The notes below the pieces were generated by a model. That model had not been told where the DNA came from, did no database searches, and saw only the letters and a program-made list of their open reading frames with translations. Positions 47,076 to 59,030 of a stretch of 64,000 nucleotides of DNA are shown piece by piece (within the stretch, counting starts at the first letter, position 1; each line of letters begins with the position of its first letter). The position numbers and the translations under genes were made by a program. This DNA comes from Ovis canadensis (Eukaryota; Chordata; Mammalia; Artiodactyla; Bovidae), in contig NC_091262.1 in the NCBI RefSeq assembly GCF_042477335.2, positions 42,753,001-42,817,000 of the forward strand. The letters are read 5' to 3'.

Positions 47076-48255
47076 TCCTGGTTGTTAGAATTTGCAATAT
47101 TGGCTGCGTTTTTTTCTCCATGAAGGATCGCAAACATCATTGAAGGCAGCCAGGCCCCAGGGCTTTGCAAGAGTGTGTCCTTTGAAGTTTTTGTTTAATA
47201 TTCTGCACCAGCATGTGACGATAAATTGCTGATTTGGACAGTTAGAGGGAATGTGACTTCTGCCTGTCAGTCAGTGGGATTCGAGAGATTGGGACCATCC
47301 TGGACCAGCGCTTCCCCAGCTCAGTGCACTGTGAGCCTCGGAGGTCTTGTCAGAGCACAGGGTCTGTTGTGGGCCCTGAGGCTCTGTGCCTCTTGTGGGC
47401 TCCCAGGAGCTGTCCCCCAGAGGGGACACTGAGGATCTCCAGCCTTGCTGCCCACCCTGGCCTCACCCACCTTACACCTTCAGCTTCTCCAGGGACCAGT
47501 CCCTGTGGTCCGAATGCTGACTTGTTACAGAAACACTTCCCTTGCTCTTTGCAGGTAGAGTGTGATACCTCCTGTTCTGTGAGCAGATCGTATTCCTGGG
47601 TGACTGCCGTGTCAGGAACCAAGATGTGTACTCAGCCCCTGGCTGCACCAAGAGGGCTGCCCTGCAGGGGCCAGGCTGCGGGGGCCTGAGTGACACTTGC
47701 ATCTTCTGATGGAAAGTAGAATTCAGGCCTGACAAGCAGTTTGTGTGCAGCTTGCTTTCAAAGGGTGTTCTCAAGGGATGAAGTTCAAAACCGCAGGTGG
47801 TATCCCTTTAGCTCCTGATAGTGAGCTTAGAGCGTGTCTGGTTTTCACTCAGCTCGGAAGGATTTCAGTACTGTGATTGCTAGTGCTGTGTCCATCATCA
47901 GTTTGGGCACATTTCCCTGAGGGACCTCCTACACACACCCCCACTGGCCCACCTCCATCACCCCTCCCCCCCTCCTTCGCCATGCTTTGTCTTTGAAAGC
48001 TCCCACCAGGAAGGGTTGACAATCTTGTGACTTGACCAAAGCACAGGACTGTGGAAAAGCCACGTCCATTCTAGAGGGCTACGAGCTCCTGAGCTGCCCC
48101 TGCCCCTACCAACTGGCTGCTATCCCCTCTACCAGCAACCGAGAGGGGGTTGAGAAAAGGAGAGAGGAAGAAAAGTGTCCTGTGAGAGCCCTGCTCTATT
48201 CCAAGGACCACCCCAGGACACTGACCTGGCCTCGCTCCCCTTTCCTGTCTGCACT
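47076..48255. other. Intergenic sequence downstream of SNRPA1
   Basis: Unique-looking sequence. No SELENOS exon or other gene was recognised. Open frames (47324-47689 +, 47472-47774 -) match nothing I know. Confidence 0.5.
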
Positions 48256-49120
48256 CACCACAGAAATACCATTTTATAGAGGACATGATGCTGTATGGAG
48301 AAAATCCTAAAGACACAAAACTACTGGAGCTTGTTAATTAATTTGGTAAAGTTGCTGGATACAAAATGAACACACAGAAATCTGTTGCATTTTGAGACAT
48401 AAACCACCAATGGAATATGAGAGAAATTAAGGAAACATTTGCATTTACCATTGCATCAAAGAGAATAAAATACCTTGGAATAAACCTACCTAAGAGGAGA
48501 CAAAAGACCCATATTCCAAAAACTAAGATGCTCATGAAAGAAACTGACAACCATACAAATAGATGGAAAGAATGGAGCTGGAGGAATCAGGCTCCCTGAC
48601 TTCAGACCATGCTACAGAGCTGCAGTATTTAAAACAGTATGGTACTGGCACAGAAGTCCAGAAATAAGCCCATTTATGGTCCATGGGACTACAAAGAGTC
48701 AGACACGACAGAACACACACAGTCGATCTACAGCAAAGGAGACAGGTGCAATGGAGAAAGAAGTGGTGCTGGGGAAGGCGAACAGTTTCATGTAAAAGAA
48801 TGAAATTAGAACATTCTCTAATGCCATATACAAAAAAATCTCAAAGTGGATTAAAGACGTAAATGTAAGGCTGGGTATTATAAAACTCCTAGAGGAGAAT
48901 AGGCAGAAAAAACACTGACAAATCGCAGAGATGTCTTGGGATCTGTCTCCTAGAGTAATGGAAATAAAGGTAAATAGGACCTAATTAAATGCTTTTGCAA
49001 AGGAAACCATAAATAAAATGAAAAGACAATTTACAGAGTGGGAGAAAATATTTCCAAATGATGCAACCAATAAAAGATTAATTTCCAAAATAAACTGCTC
49101 ATACAGCCTAATATCAAACA
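48256..49120 (+). mobile_element. L1 ORF2 fragment, sense, degraded
   Basis: Phrases such as gaggacatgatgctgtatgg (from the RT YADD region), tttggtaaagttgctggata and caccaatggaatatgagaga, then taccttggaataaacctacc follow L1 ORF2. A Bov-A like piece (tggtccatgggactacaaag, agtcagacacgacag) sits at about 48674-48720 and the frame is broken. Confidence 0.8.
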
Positions 49121-49349
49121 AATCAAAGAACCTCAGTCAAAAATTTCTATGGCTGCTTTTCTTTGAAGGAGCATGATATTCTTTCACACTTCCTAGAATC
49201 CCATTAAAAGATAAATTCATCAGATAAATAGAAACTTTTTAAAACAGGGATAGAAATTTCATTTGTAAACACACACTGTGGGAAAAGTACTTTTTTTTTC
49301 TTTTAAAGATCAGAGTTTTGTAAATTTTATGGATAGTAAAAATTGTTCC

Positions 49350-49570
49350 AGGGACTTCCCTGGTGATCCATCGGCTAAGAATCTGCCTTCCAGCGCAGAG
49401 AACTCGGGTTCAATCCCTGGCCTGGGAACTAAGATCCTTCATGTCATGAGGCAACAGAGCCCATGCTCTCTAGAATCTGAGCACCGCAAGTAGAGAAGCC
49501 CACACGCTGCAATGAAAGACTCTGCATGCCACAACTAAGACCCGACACAGCCAAATGAATAAATACTTTA
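49350..49570 (+). mobile_element. CHR-type SINE, sense
   Basis: Reads gggacttccctggtgatcca, gggttcaatccctggcctgg to ctgcatgccacaactaagac and an AT-rich tail (aatgaataaatac). Confidence 0.85.
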
Positions 49571-50217
49571 ATAAGTTCTTCCATCAAACTTTGTACAATC
49601 AGCATTTCCAGCATTGCGCTGTTTTAAATTCTTAATTTCCCATGGTCGGCGACCAACAGCAGAGGTCATCAGGAGGTCAACTCTAACCCACCCATGGACA
49701 TAGTAGCCTTAACTACTGTTGTTCAAGCCATACATCATCAGCAGAACCATATCTCCACAATCATGAGCGACTTTCCTCAGTAATCATGGAGTCCTGGGGA
49801 AGTCAAAGGATACTCTTTATTGAGAATCAAACTTTGTCAATCCCTCTCTTGGGTTCATCGCTTTGAATATTTGACCCAAAACCCAGATGTCTACTGCACC
49901 ATGTTCAATTCTACAAGCTTTAGAACTGGCAGCTTTGCAGTGGAGGAGCAGCAAGTGCAACAGTGATATCTCATCCTCTCTGACACCCCTGGAGTCAGAA
50001 GTTTTAAAGGCAAAAGGAAGTGATACTTTTCCTGAGCAAAAAGAACAGAGGCTATTTAAATTTAACTTAGAATCTGTCCTATCTGTCACATATGCCCCAC
50101 CCCATAAGCCTGAGTTCAGGCTGAGTTGTTCAGAGATTGTATTATGACGCATAAAGTATTTTTTATTCTTTAAAAAGAATGTTACTAATTTGTTAAAAAG
50201 TGATGCAATGAGCATGT
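49571..50217. other. Intergenic sequence, nothing recognised
   Basis: AT-richer stretch with open frames of 86 and 134 codons on opposite strands. No recognisable domain. Confidence 0.4.
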
Positions 50218-50435
50218 GCATGTGTGTTTAGCCGCTCGGTCGTGTCTGACTTTTTGGCCCTATGGACGACTGTAGTCCACCAGGCTCCTCTGTCTATGGG
50301 ATTCTCTAGGCAAGAATACTGGAGTGGGTTGCCACTTCCTATTTCATGGGATCTCTCCCACCCAGGGATCAAACCTGTGTCTCTTGCCTTGGCAGGTGGC
50401 TTGTTTAACACTAGTGACACCTGGGAAGACCAGAG
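50218..50435 (-). mobile_element. Bov-tA type SINE, antisense
   Basis: Reads gtgtgtttagccgctcggtc, caggctcctctgtctatggg to ctagtgacacctgggaagac. Confidence 0.88.
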
Positions 50436-50439
50436 TGAG

Positions 50440-51350
50440 CATAATACTTCTGAAATTTCATGATTTTTTTCCCCCAGAATACTGAGATGGACAGCCTTGA
50501 AGTCCAGTTTCTTCATAAGAGTCTTTATCCAAGGATAGCATTAACGTCACTATAAAGCATACAATCCCCACAAAAGAAATGTTAAAAATTGCTTGCTGTC
50601 TAAGAGAAAGCAAGACAAACTGAGCAGTTAGCTATCAGTGTAATAAATTCTTTACGTGAATCTTACTGCAGCAGTGTCAATGATAAATAGTGAAGCTGGA
50701 CATCACCAAATTTCTATCAAAGGACGAATAGTTAGACAAACCATGGTATATTATAGTATAACAAATAATTGGGAATTAATGAAATGAAAGATGGTTTTAT
50801 TAGTAATCATTGAAAAAAGCAAAGCTTTCACAGGGAAATAAAGGAATAAAAAGGACAATTCAGCTTTTTTGTTTCTGGTTCAGCATGTGAAGAGTTTGGA
50901 AGTTGCCATTCTAACAAGTGAAAAACTATACCGAAAATCTGTAATTTCAATAATGGCTCTGTTAGAGTCATCAGAGAAGTGAGGTAGGTCAGAAGGCCAA
51001 CTGCAGGCCCGAGGTCTCAGAGACAGACAGGTGGGCTCTGATGCACCGGAGCAGAAATGCACATGGACACCAGGGAGGAAACCTGGATCACAATCGACAG
51101 ATGCTGGAGGCTCAGTGCAGCCAGTCTGAGACTTAAAATCTTTGGGGAGGCCCAGTATGAGGACGGTTCCCCCCAGCTTTCTGAGACTTACCTTCAGAAT
51201 TCTACTCAGTTCTTGCACTGAAAAAGGAGACAATGTGCTCCACTTCCAGCAGGGGAGAAAGAAACTGTCCTGAAGTAGGCCCAACAGCATTTTATTCTTC
51301 ATAGAGGCCTGCCCTCAAGAGATCCTAAACAACTGGGATTTAACACAACA
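50440..51350. other. Intergenic sequence, nothing recognised
   Basis: No gene recognised. The phrase aatagtgaagctggacatcaccaa and the following bases suggest an old L1-like remnant, unconfirmed. Confidence 0.35.
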
Positions 51351-51359
51351 CAGATAAGC

Positions 51360-51840
51360 TATATTAACTAGACAGTGTATTAAAAAGCAAAGACATCAGT
51401 TTGCTGACAAAGCTTCATCTAGTCAAAGCTATGGTTTTTCCAGTAGTTATATACGGATGTGGGAGTGAAGAATTGATGCTTTCAAACTGTGGTGCTGCAG
51501 AAGACTCTTGAGAGTCCCTTGGATAGCAAGGAGATCAAAAGAGTCGATCAATCCTAAAGGAATTCAACCCTGAATATTCATTGGAAGGACTGATGCTGAA
51601 GCTCCAATACTTTGGCCACTGGATGTAAAGACCCCACTGATAGGAAAAGAGCCTGATGCTGGGAAAGATTGAAGATGAGAGGAAAAGGGGGCAACAGAGG
51701 AATGAGATGGTTAGATGGCATCACCAACTCAATGGACATGAGTCTGAGCAAGCTCCAGGAGATGGTGAAGGACAGGGCCTGGTGTGCTTCAGTCTGTGGG
51801 TTCGTAAAGAGCTGGACGTGTCTTAGTGACTGAACAACTG
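51360..51840 (+). mobile_element. BovB LINE 3' end, sense
   Basis: Reads ctagacagtgtattaaaaag, ttttccagtagttatatacg, ggaaggactgatgctgaagc to gtcttagtgactgaacaact. Confidence 0.9.
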
Positions 51841-51954
51841 AGCCAAAGAAAGAAAAATACCAAGATATGGTGCTTTCTATAGAAACCATAGGAATTTACG
51901 AATGTAAGAAAAGCAGCAGTCAGAGAATTAGCCTTCATCCAGACCAGAGAAGCT

Positions 51955-52075
51955 GTGCTGTATATACATACTACATACTACATGCTGCATAGTACATACT
52001 ACATGCTTCATGTATAGTACATACTACATGCTAGATAATACACACTACATACCATATGATATATATATATGCTCA
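51955..52075. repeat. Degenerate TACATACTACATGC tandem repeat
   Basis: Words tacatactacat, gcttcat, agtacatactacatgct and cacactacataccat recur over about 120 bp, ending in an (AT)n run near 52060. Confidence 0.8.
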
Positions 52076-52079
52076 CATG

Positions 52080-52610
52080 GCTCTGCTCCATGTCATTTTC
52101 CCTCTCGTCTTGAGCTGACAGAGCAGTCTATATATCATCTTTGCCAGAGAAAAAGAAAAAGAAGAGGTGAGTTACGCACTGGTTCTTAAGTGTGTGCTCA
52201 CATTTCTCTCCCTGTTCAGCAGCCCCTTTGCAATGACAGACAAGGGACAGGGCTGTATAACCCCCCAAAAGAGGGACACCACAGCAAAGGCCACTGAATG
52301 TGGGCAGATCATAATCTGGCTCCACTCCAGGCTTAAGGTTTTGATGTTTATCTCATGAGCAGTGGAAAACCACTGAGTACATTTTCAATTTTTAATAAAT
52401 CACCCTGGCTGTAGTGAGGAGAACGGGAGAGTGGATGTGGGGAGAAACATGAGGCAGCCACTTCAGTTTTCTGAGGACAAAAGACAGACTTTAAACCAGG
52501 GTTCTGGCAGTGGAACTGGAGAGAACCCAATAGACTTAAAGAGAGGAGGACCTAGAGCTGCACAAAGAGGAGCAGTGGTGAGTGACTATGTGGCCCCAGC
52601 AGGTGGAAGA
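52080..52610. other. Intergenic sequence, nothing recognised
   Basis: Contains a purine-rich run (gagaaaaagaaaaagaagag). Phrases resembling a MER/L2 repeat (gagcagtggaaaaccactga) are too weak to name. Confidence 0.35.
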
Positions 52611-52611
52611 C

Positions 52612-52830
52612 TTCCCTGGTGGCTCAGACGGTAAAGCATCTGCCTACAATGTGGGAGACCTGGGTTCAATCCCTGGGTCGGGAAGATCTCCTGGAGAAGG
52701 AAATGGCAACCCATTCCAGTATTCTTGCCTGGAAAATCCCATGGACAGAGGAGCCTGGTAGGCTACAGTCCATGGGGTTGCAAAGAGTCAGACATGACTA
52801 AGCGACTTCACTCAGTCACTCACACGTCTT
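52612..52830 (+). mobile_element. Bov-tA type SINE, sense
   Basis: Reads acttccctggtggctcagac, ggttcaatccctgggtcggg to gtcagacatgactaagcgac. Confidence 0.92.
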
Positions 52831-53565
52831 ACCAGCTGCTGCTCCTGTCTTTTGGAAGGATAGCTAATCCAGTCTCTGTTCTAAGATTCTGTTTTCTAAT
52901 GTCTTCCTTATTTGGAAAAAAAAAAAAGGATGAGCTAAATAAAAGGAAATGGACTAATGAGGTGAACTGACAAAAAGTGACAGACTGACCAGGGGAGTTA
53001 ATTCAAGTCCCCAAATGTTCAGAATGAAGAGAAACTAGACTCCTTCAGAAGAAAATGTTCTCCACACTGAGCCTGCTTCACAGAGGTTCCTCCACCAACA
53101 CAAGAAGAGTTTCTATTTCAACAAGCCACGACCGATTTCATCTGTGACAAAGCAAGGGAGAAAGTGAGGGTGGGGGAGGAAGGGGATGGGACTTTCTCCT
53201 CCCCTTCTGTGTCCTCTCTCTACTTCCTTTCAGAGCCCCAAAGCTGACCTTCAGTGGGAGGGCTTGGGAATCACAACTGCTCCAGAAGAGATTTTTCTGG
53301 GGCAGCAACAGGCAACCCCATGGGACCCAAAGCCAGGCTCCTCACAGGCACGGGAAGTCCTGATCATCCTTTGCCCTGATGCCACCACCAGCTGGGAGGG
53401 AGAGGGATTAAGGTGCACAGCTGTGTGATCTTGGACTTGTCTCAGCCCATCCCTTTCCTGGAGTATTGTGGTCACTGTCCATAGAGCTCACAGGCTGACT
53501 CACAGCTGGACAAACAGGTTTTAAGACTCAACCACAGTATGTCAGAGTTGAGGGAGTTCCAGGAC
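52831..53565. other. Intergenic sequence, nothing recognised
   Basis: Contains a poly-A run near 52916 and then unique sequence. Open frames at 53186-53475 on both strands have no recognised domain. Confidence 0.4.
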
Positions 53566-53569
53566 CTCA

Positions 53570-53700
53570 TATTCCCTAGCACTTCATTTTGCAGATAAGA
53601 AAAGAGAGGCCCGAAATGGGGAACACTTCCTCAAGACCACATAGTCGATGGCAGAGTGGGACTGGAAGCTCACCTCCAGTCGCTTCCTCAGACAAAAACT
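53570..53700 (+). mobile_element. MIR-type SINE fragment
   Basis: Reads cattttgcagataagaaaag, agaggcccgaaatggggaac, ctcaagaccacatagtcgat and ggcagagtgggactggaagc, in MIR order. Confidence 0.7.
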
Positions 53701-54099
53701 GGATCCCTTTGGGAGGCCCCTGGGTGGCGCACAGTACTCAGAACTAACGGTCCTGCAAACCTATTCCAGCGTGTAGCAGGTGCTCAGTGGAAGTTTGTTG
53801 ACTGAATGAGTCCGTGTAAAAGGACATAAAGAGCAAGTGTGGGGGCTGGGCGGCAACCCCCACCGTGTCTTCAAACAGGTGGTCTTGCTCCTTTGTGGTG
53901 TGAGTGGGTGAATGGGGCTTGGGAAGGGAGGAGATGAATCAGGAATTCTTTTGTAAACAGAGGAAGGCTAGGTATGGGAAGAGGATGCCAGCAAGTACAT
54001 CCCAGGAAACAGAGACCACAGCGACTGGACCCTGGCCTCCACTCATGGAACCACACAGTGCCCCACCCAGACTCAGAGCGAACAGTTGGCAAGTTTCCG

Positions 54100-54330
54100 A
54101 GAGAGGATGGTCACGTGACCTCCACCTGGCCAATGAGCATGTTCCATCCACCCTGGCCACCATGATTGGCTCAAGATTGAGAGAGTGGCCAATCAGAACT
54201 CAGGGCTGGGCTTCCTGCTTGACCCTGGGGAAGAGAAGCTCTATTTCCGTTGGGAGCAGTTGCGAGGTGAGGTTGGCCTGGAAGGGTGGAAGCAGACGTG
54301 ACGTCAGCTTGTGGCGTTTGGTAAAGGCCA
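54100..54330. promoter_or_regulatory. Promoter-like motif cluster, probably within an ancient repeat
   Basis: A perfect 12-bp palindrome ggtcacgtgacc (54109-54120) contains the E-box CACGTG and the GTCACGTGAC form. CCAAT-type boxes occur at about 54130, 54165 (attgg) and 54189. A perfect CRE, tgacgtca, is at 54299-54306. The order (cacgtgacc, ccaatcagaact, gagaagctctatttccgttgg) resembles an old mammalian interspersed repeat, so the cluster may be inherited from a mobile element. Function is not shown. Confidence 0.45.
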
Positions 54331-54661
54331 AACTACCAAAAGTTTGTCGCTTCTGTAAAGGCAGAGCCACCTGTGTGAGGAGGACACCAGCAAGCAGAGC
54401 TGAGAGTTCAGGAGAGATGATTTCAGCTGACGTCCTAAAACTCCCAAGTGCAGCCCTGGCGAACGCTTGTGGACTTGGTTAGGGTAAGTCATTCGCTCCT
54501 GCTTGTTTGTTAACTGGTTTCTGCAACTTTGGGGTTTTGGTCCAGCTGGCCAAGTGGAGAGCCTGGAACCACAACTGTGTCGGTTTAGGCTAGCTTCAGG
54601 GAAGACCTTCAAAATAACACCGTGAAACTCCAGTTTAATTCAGAGATCCAAATGGATTTGA

Positions 54662-56215
54662 GCGTTGTTGTTGTTCAGTCGCTAAGTCAGCTGTGACTCT
54701 TTGCGACCCATGGACTGCAGCACAGCAGGCTTCCCTGTCCTTCACCATCTCCTGGAGCTTGCTCAAGCTTACGTCCATTGAGACAGTGATGTCATCCAAC
54801 CATCTTGTCCTCTCTTGTCCCCTTATCCTCCTGACCTCTGTTTTTCCCAGCATCACCGTCTTTTCCAGAGTCAGCTCTTCGCATCAGGTGGCCAAAATAT
54901 TGGAGTTTCAGCTTCATCATCAGTCCTTCCAATGAATTTTCAGGGTTGATTTCTTTTAGGATTGATTGGCTTGATATCCTTGCAGTCCAAGGGACTCTCA
55001 AGAGACTTCTCCAACATCACAGTTCAAAAGCACCAGTTCTTCGAAGCTTAGGCTTCTTTATGGTCCAACTCTCACATCCATACATGACTACTGGAAAAAC
55101 CATAGCTTTGACTATACAGACCTTTGTCAGCAAAGGGATGTTTCTCCTTTTTAATACATTAGCTGTCTAGGTTCATCATAGCTTTTCTTCCAAGGAGCAA
55201 GCGTCTTTTAATTTCATGGCTGCAGTCACTGTCCAAAGTGATTTTGAAGCCCAAGGAAATAATGTCTCTCTGTTCCCATTGTTTCCCCATCTATTTGCCA
55301 CAAAGTGATGGGACAAGGGGATCTTAGTTTTTTGAATATTAAGTTTTAAGACAGCTCTTTCACTCTGCTCTTTCACTTTCATCAAGAGGCTCTTTAGTTC
55401 TTCACTTTCTGCCATAAGGGTGGTGGTGGTGTCATCTGCATATTTAAGGTTATTGATACTTCTCCCAGCAGTCTTGATTCCAGCCTGTGCTTCATCCAGC
55501 CCAGCATTTCACATGCTATACTCTGCATATAAGTTAAATAAGCAGGATCACAATATACAGCCTTGACGTACTCCTTTCCCAGTTTTGAAACAGTCTGTTG
55601 TTCCATTTCCTTTCTAACTGTTGCTTCTTGACCTTCATACAGGTTTCTCAGGAGGCAGGCAAGGTGGTCTGGTATTCTTATCTCTTTAAGAATTTTCCAG
55701 TTTGTTATTATCCACATAGTCAAAGGCTTCAGTGTAGTCAATGAAGCAGATGTTTGTCTGGAATTCCCTTGCTTTTCTATGATCCACGAGATATTGGCAA
55801 TTTGATCTCTGATTCCTCTGCCTTTTTAAATCCTATTTTTACATCTGGAAGTTCTCGGGTCACATGCTCTTGAAGCCTTGCTTGGGGAATTTTGAGCATC
55901 ACTATGGTAATGTGAAATGAATGCAATTGTGCAGTAGTTTGAGCATTCCTTGGCATTGCCCTTCTTTGGGATTGGAATGAAAACTGACCTTTTCCAGTCC
56001 TGTGGCCACTGTTGAGTTTTCCAAATTCGCTGGCATATTGAGTGCAGCACTTTAACTGCATCATCTTTTTGGATTTGAAATAGCTCAGCTAGAATTCCAT
56101 CACCTCCACTAGCTTTGTTCATGGTGATGCTTCCTAAGGCCCACTTTACTTCATACTCCAGGAGGTCTGACTCTAGGTAAGTGATCAAACCATTGTGGTT
56201 ATCTGGGTCATTTCT
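54662..56215 (-). mobile_element. BovB LINE, 5'-truncated, antisense
   Basis: The low-coordinate end starts gttgttgttcagtcgctaag. The minus strand carries the RT region (PDHLACLLRNLYEGQEATVR; DWKRSVFIPIPKKGNAKECS; WALGSITMNKASGGDGILAE) in several broken frames. Confidence 0.93.
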
Positions 56216-56390
56216 ACTGGTAACTACTAATTTATTCTCTATATCTGTAAGTCTGCTTCTTTTTTGTTATATTCAGTAGTTTCTCATATTTTTTAGATTT
56301 CATGTACAAGAGATATGATGCAGTATTTTTCTTGTCAAGCTAATTCCTTTCAGTTAGCATATACAAGGTATTTTGTTACCTGGACTTTTA

Positions 56391-58184
56391 TTTTTTAAAA
56401 ATTTTAATTAGAGGCTAATTACTTTACAATATTCTGGTGGTTTTTGTCATATATTCACATGAATCAGCCATGGGTGTACATGTGTTCCCCATCCTGACCC
56501 TCCCTCCCACCTTCCTCCGCATCCCGTCCCTCAGGGTCATCCCACTGCACCAGCCCTGAGCACCCTGTCTCATGCATCAAACCTGGACCAGTGATCTATT
56601 TCACATATGATAGTATACGTGTTTCAATGCTATTCTCTCAAATTATCCCACCCTCACCTTCTCCCACAGAGTCCAAAAGTCTGTTCTTTACATCTGTGTC
56701 TCTATTGCTGTCTCACATATAGGGTCATCGTTATAATCTTTCTAAATTCCGTATATATATACGTTAATATACTGTATTGGTGTTTTTCTTTCTGACTTAC
56801 TTCTCTCTGTATAATAGGCTCCAGTTTCATCCACCTCATTAAAATTGATTCAAATGCATTCTTGTTAATAGCTGAGTAATATTCCATTGTGTATATGTAC
56901 CACAGCTTTCTTAGCCATTCATCTGCCAATGGACATCTGGTTTGCTTCCATGTCCTGGCTATTGTAAACAGTGCTGCAATGAACATTGGGGTACACGTGT
57001 CTCTTTCATACCCAGCAGTGGGATTGCTGGGTTGTATGGCAGTTCTATTTCCAGTTTTTAAAGGAATCTCCACACTATTCTCCATAGTGGCTCTGCTGCT
57101 GCTGCTGCTAAGTCGCGTCAGTCATGTCCGACTCTGTGCGACCCCATAGACAGCAGCCCACCAGGCTCTGCTGTCCCTGGGATTCTCCAGGCAAGAACAC
57201 TGGAGTGGGTTGCCATTTCCTTCTCCAATAGTGGCTCTACTAGTTTGCATTCCCACCAACAGTGTCAGAGGGTTCTTTTTTCTCCACACTCTCTCCAGCA
57301 CTTATTGTTTGTAGACTTTTTTTTTTAAATTTGTTTGTAGACGTTTTGATAGCAGCCATTCTGACTGGCATGAGATAGTACCTCATTGTGGTTTTGATTT
57401 GCATTTCTCTGATAGTGATGTTGAGCATCTTTTCATGTGTTTGTTAGCCATCTGTATGTCTTTGGAGAAATGTCTGTTTAGTTCTTTGGCCCGTTTTTTG
57501 ATTGGGTTGCTTATTTTTCTGGAATTGAGCTGCAGGAGTTGCTTGTATATTTTTGAGATTAATTCTTTGTCCATTGCTTCATTTGCTATTATTTTCTCCC
57601 ATTCTGAAGGCTGTCTTTCACCTTACTTATAGTTTCCTTCGTAGTGCAAAAGCTTTTAAGTTTAAGGATCCTGCTATGATTTATGTCAGAGAGTGTTTTG
57701 CCTATGTTTTCCTCTAGGAGTTTTATAGTTTCTGGTCTTACATTTAGATCTTTAATCCATTTTGAGTTTATTTTTGTGTATGGTGTTAGAAAGTGTTCTA
57801 GTTTCGTTCTTTACAAGTGGTTGACCAGTTTTCCCAGCACCACTTGTTAAAGAGATTGTCTTTTCTCCATTGTATATTCTTGCCTCCTTTGTCAAAGATA
57901 AGGTGTCCATAGGTGCATGGATTGATCTCTGGCCTTTCTATCTTGTTCCATTGATCTATATTTCTGTCTTTGTGCCAGTACAGTACTGTCTTGATGACTG
58001 TTGCTTTGTAGTATAGCCTGAAGTCAGGCAGGTTGATTCCTCCAGTTCCATTCTTCTTTCTCAGGATTGCTTTGGCTATTCGAGGTTTTTTGTAATTCCA
58101 TACAAATTGTGAAATTATTTATTCTAATTCTCTGAAAAATACCACTGGTAGCTTGATAGGGACTGCATTGAATCTATAGTTTGC
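56391..58184 (-). mobile_element. 5'-truncated L1 LINE, antisense, with 19-bp target duplication
   Basis: The minus strand encodes the L1 ORF2 C-terminus ([38 protein letters not shown]). The target duplication tttgttacctggactttta (56372-56390) recurs as tttgttacccggactttta at 58185-58203, one mismatch. A Bov-A SINE is inserted in it. ORF2 lacks its front part. Confidence 0.95.
57095..57227 (-). mobile_element. Bov-A SINE inserted in L1, with target duplication
   Basis: Reads gctgctgctgctgctaagtc, cgactctgtgcgaccccata to ggttgccatttccttctcca. The L1 sequence atagtggctct is repeated at 57084-57094 and 57228-57238 (11 bp). Confidence 0.95.
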
Positions 58185-58599
58185 TTTGTTACCCGGACTT
58201 TTAAAAACTGGAACTTTAAGAAGCAGTGTTGTGTAGGTAAGCTGAATAGACATTTTTTCTTCTGGGCAAAAGTAAGGCTAAATTTATAAGTCTTTTGTGG
58301 AGCAGCTGCTTCTGCCCTTTTTCTATTTCAATAACCTAAAGTAGTTGTCAGGGAGTGAAAGTTGTTCCATGCTGCCACAACGACAGGGGTTCCCAAGACA
58401 CTGACACTCTCCATTTGCAATCAGTTAGGTGAGTCCTGTAGATGACACAGGGGACCCCAGTCTTCTGATGCCTCCAGCTTCTGGGCGGGCATCACGCATT
58501 CCCCAGGAGCCCACGTGCGGGTGTAGGGGGGCATGTGGGGGAGGGGGTTGTTGCCTGGTGGGGTAGGTTGGGGAGGGGCGCTTGTCCAGGCACAGAAGG

Positions 58600-59030
58600 A
58601 GTGCAGGAACATGGAAGGCTTGGCAGGGGGCGGAGGGCGGGGGCGGGCTGAGCTGGGCCGGGGGTGGGGCGGGGCAGGGCGAGCCCCAGTTTGAGAGCTC
58701 CCATCTAGCCTTCAGAGACAGGCTTGGGAGAAGGAAGTAAGGCTGGTCCAAAGGGAGCGAGCCGACCGGCGCTGCTGAAGTCGAGCGCCTCCAGGCGCGT
58801 CCAATAACCTCGAGGGAGTCACGCTTCCCAGGCCCCGCCTCCGCACGCTTCCTCCGCCATCTTATGCCGGGGTCTTCCGCTGTTGGAGCTGTCGCGTGGT
58901 ACTATGGCTGCTGCAGCCCCAGCCGAACCTTGGTCTGGGCCCCCTCCCTGGGCTCCTGTGTACTTGGAGGCCCCCCAGCCGTATCTCTCTCGGCCGAGCC
59001 AGAGGCCAGCACAGAGGAGAGAGTGAGTCA
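58600..59030 (+). promoter_or_regulatory. Unassigned CpG island and promoter-like region
   Basis: Dense GC boxes (gggggcggagggcgggggcg, about 58626; gggtggggcggggcagggcg, about 58662) precede a CCAAT box at 58801-58805 and ggccccgcctcc at about 58831. The YY1-type element ccgccatctt lies at 58854-58863, as often found just past a transcription start. SNRPA1 ends 12 kb upstream, so this belongs to a different transcription unit, or is a bidirectional promoter. Confidence 0.65.
58904..59022 (+). CDS. Candidate first coding exon of an unrecognised gene
   Basis: ATG at 58904 has A at -3 and G at +4 (actATGG), 40 bp after the YY1-like element. It opens MAAAAPAEPWSGPPPWAPV, then a Pro-rich part (YLEAPQPYLSRPSQ) and QRPAQRR. 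A strong donor ga|gtgagt lies at 59022/59023, just before the in-frame stop. If spliced there it ends in phase 2. An upstream ATG at 58864 opens another frame (MPGSSAVGAVAWYYG) that also passes the donor. I do not recognise the protein and no second exon was found before the window ends. It could equally be the start of a non-coding RNA. Confidence 0.35.

Noticed and set aside
53904..54482. 192-codon + strand open frame
   Set aside because: Low-complexity composition, no domain recognised, overlaps a probable ancient repeat. Kept only as a regulatory observation.
47076..58400. Search for SELENOS exons
   Set aside because: No frame resembling the SELENOS membrane helix or its Gly-rich selenocysteine tail was seen, so no call was made.
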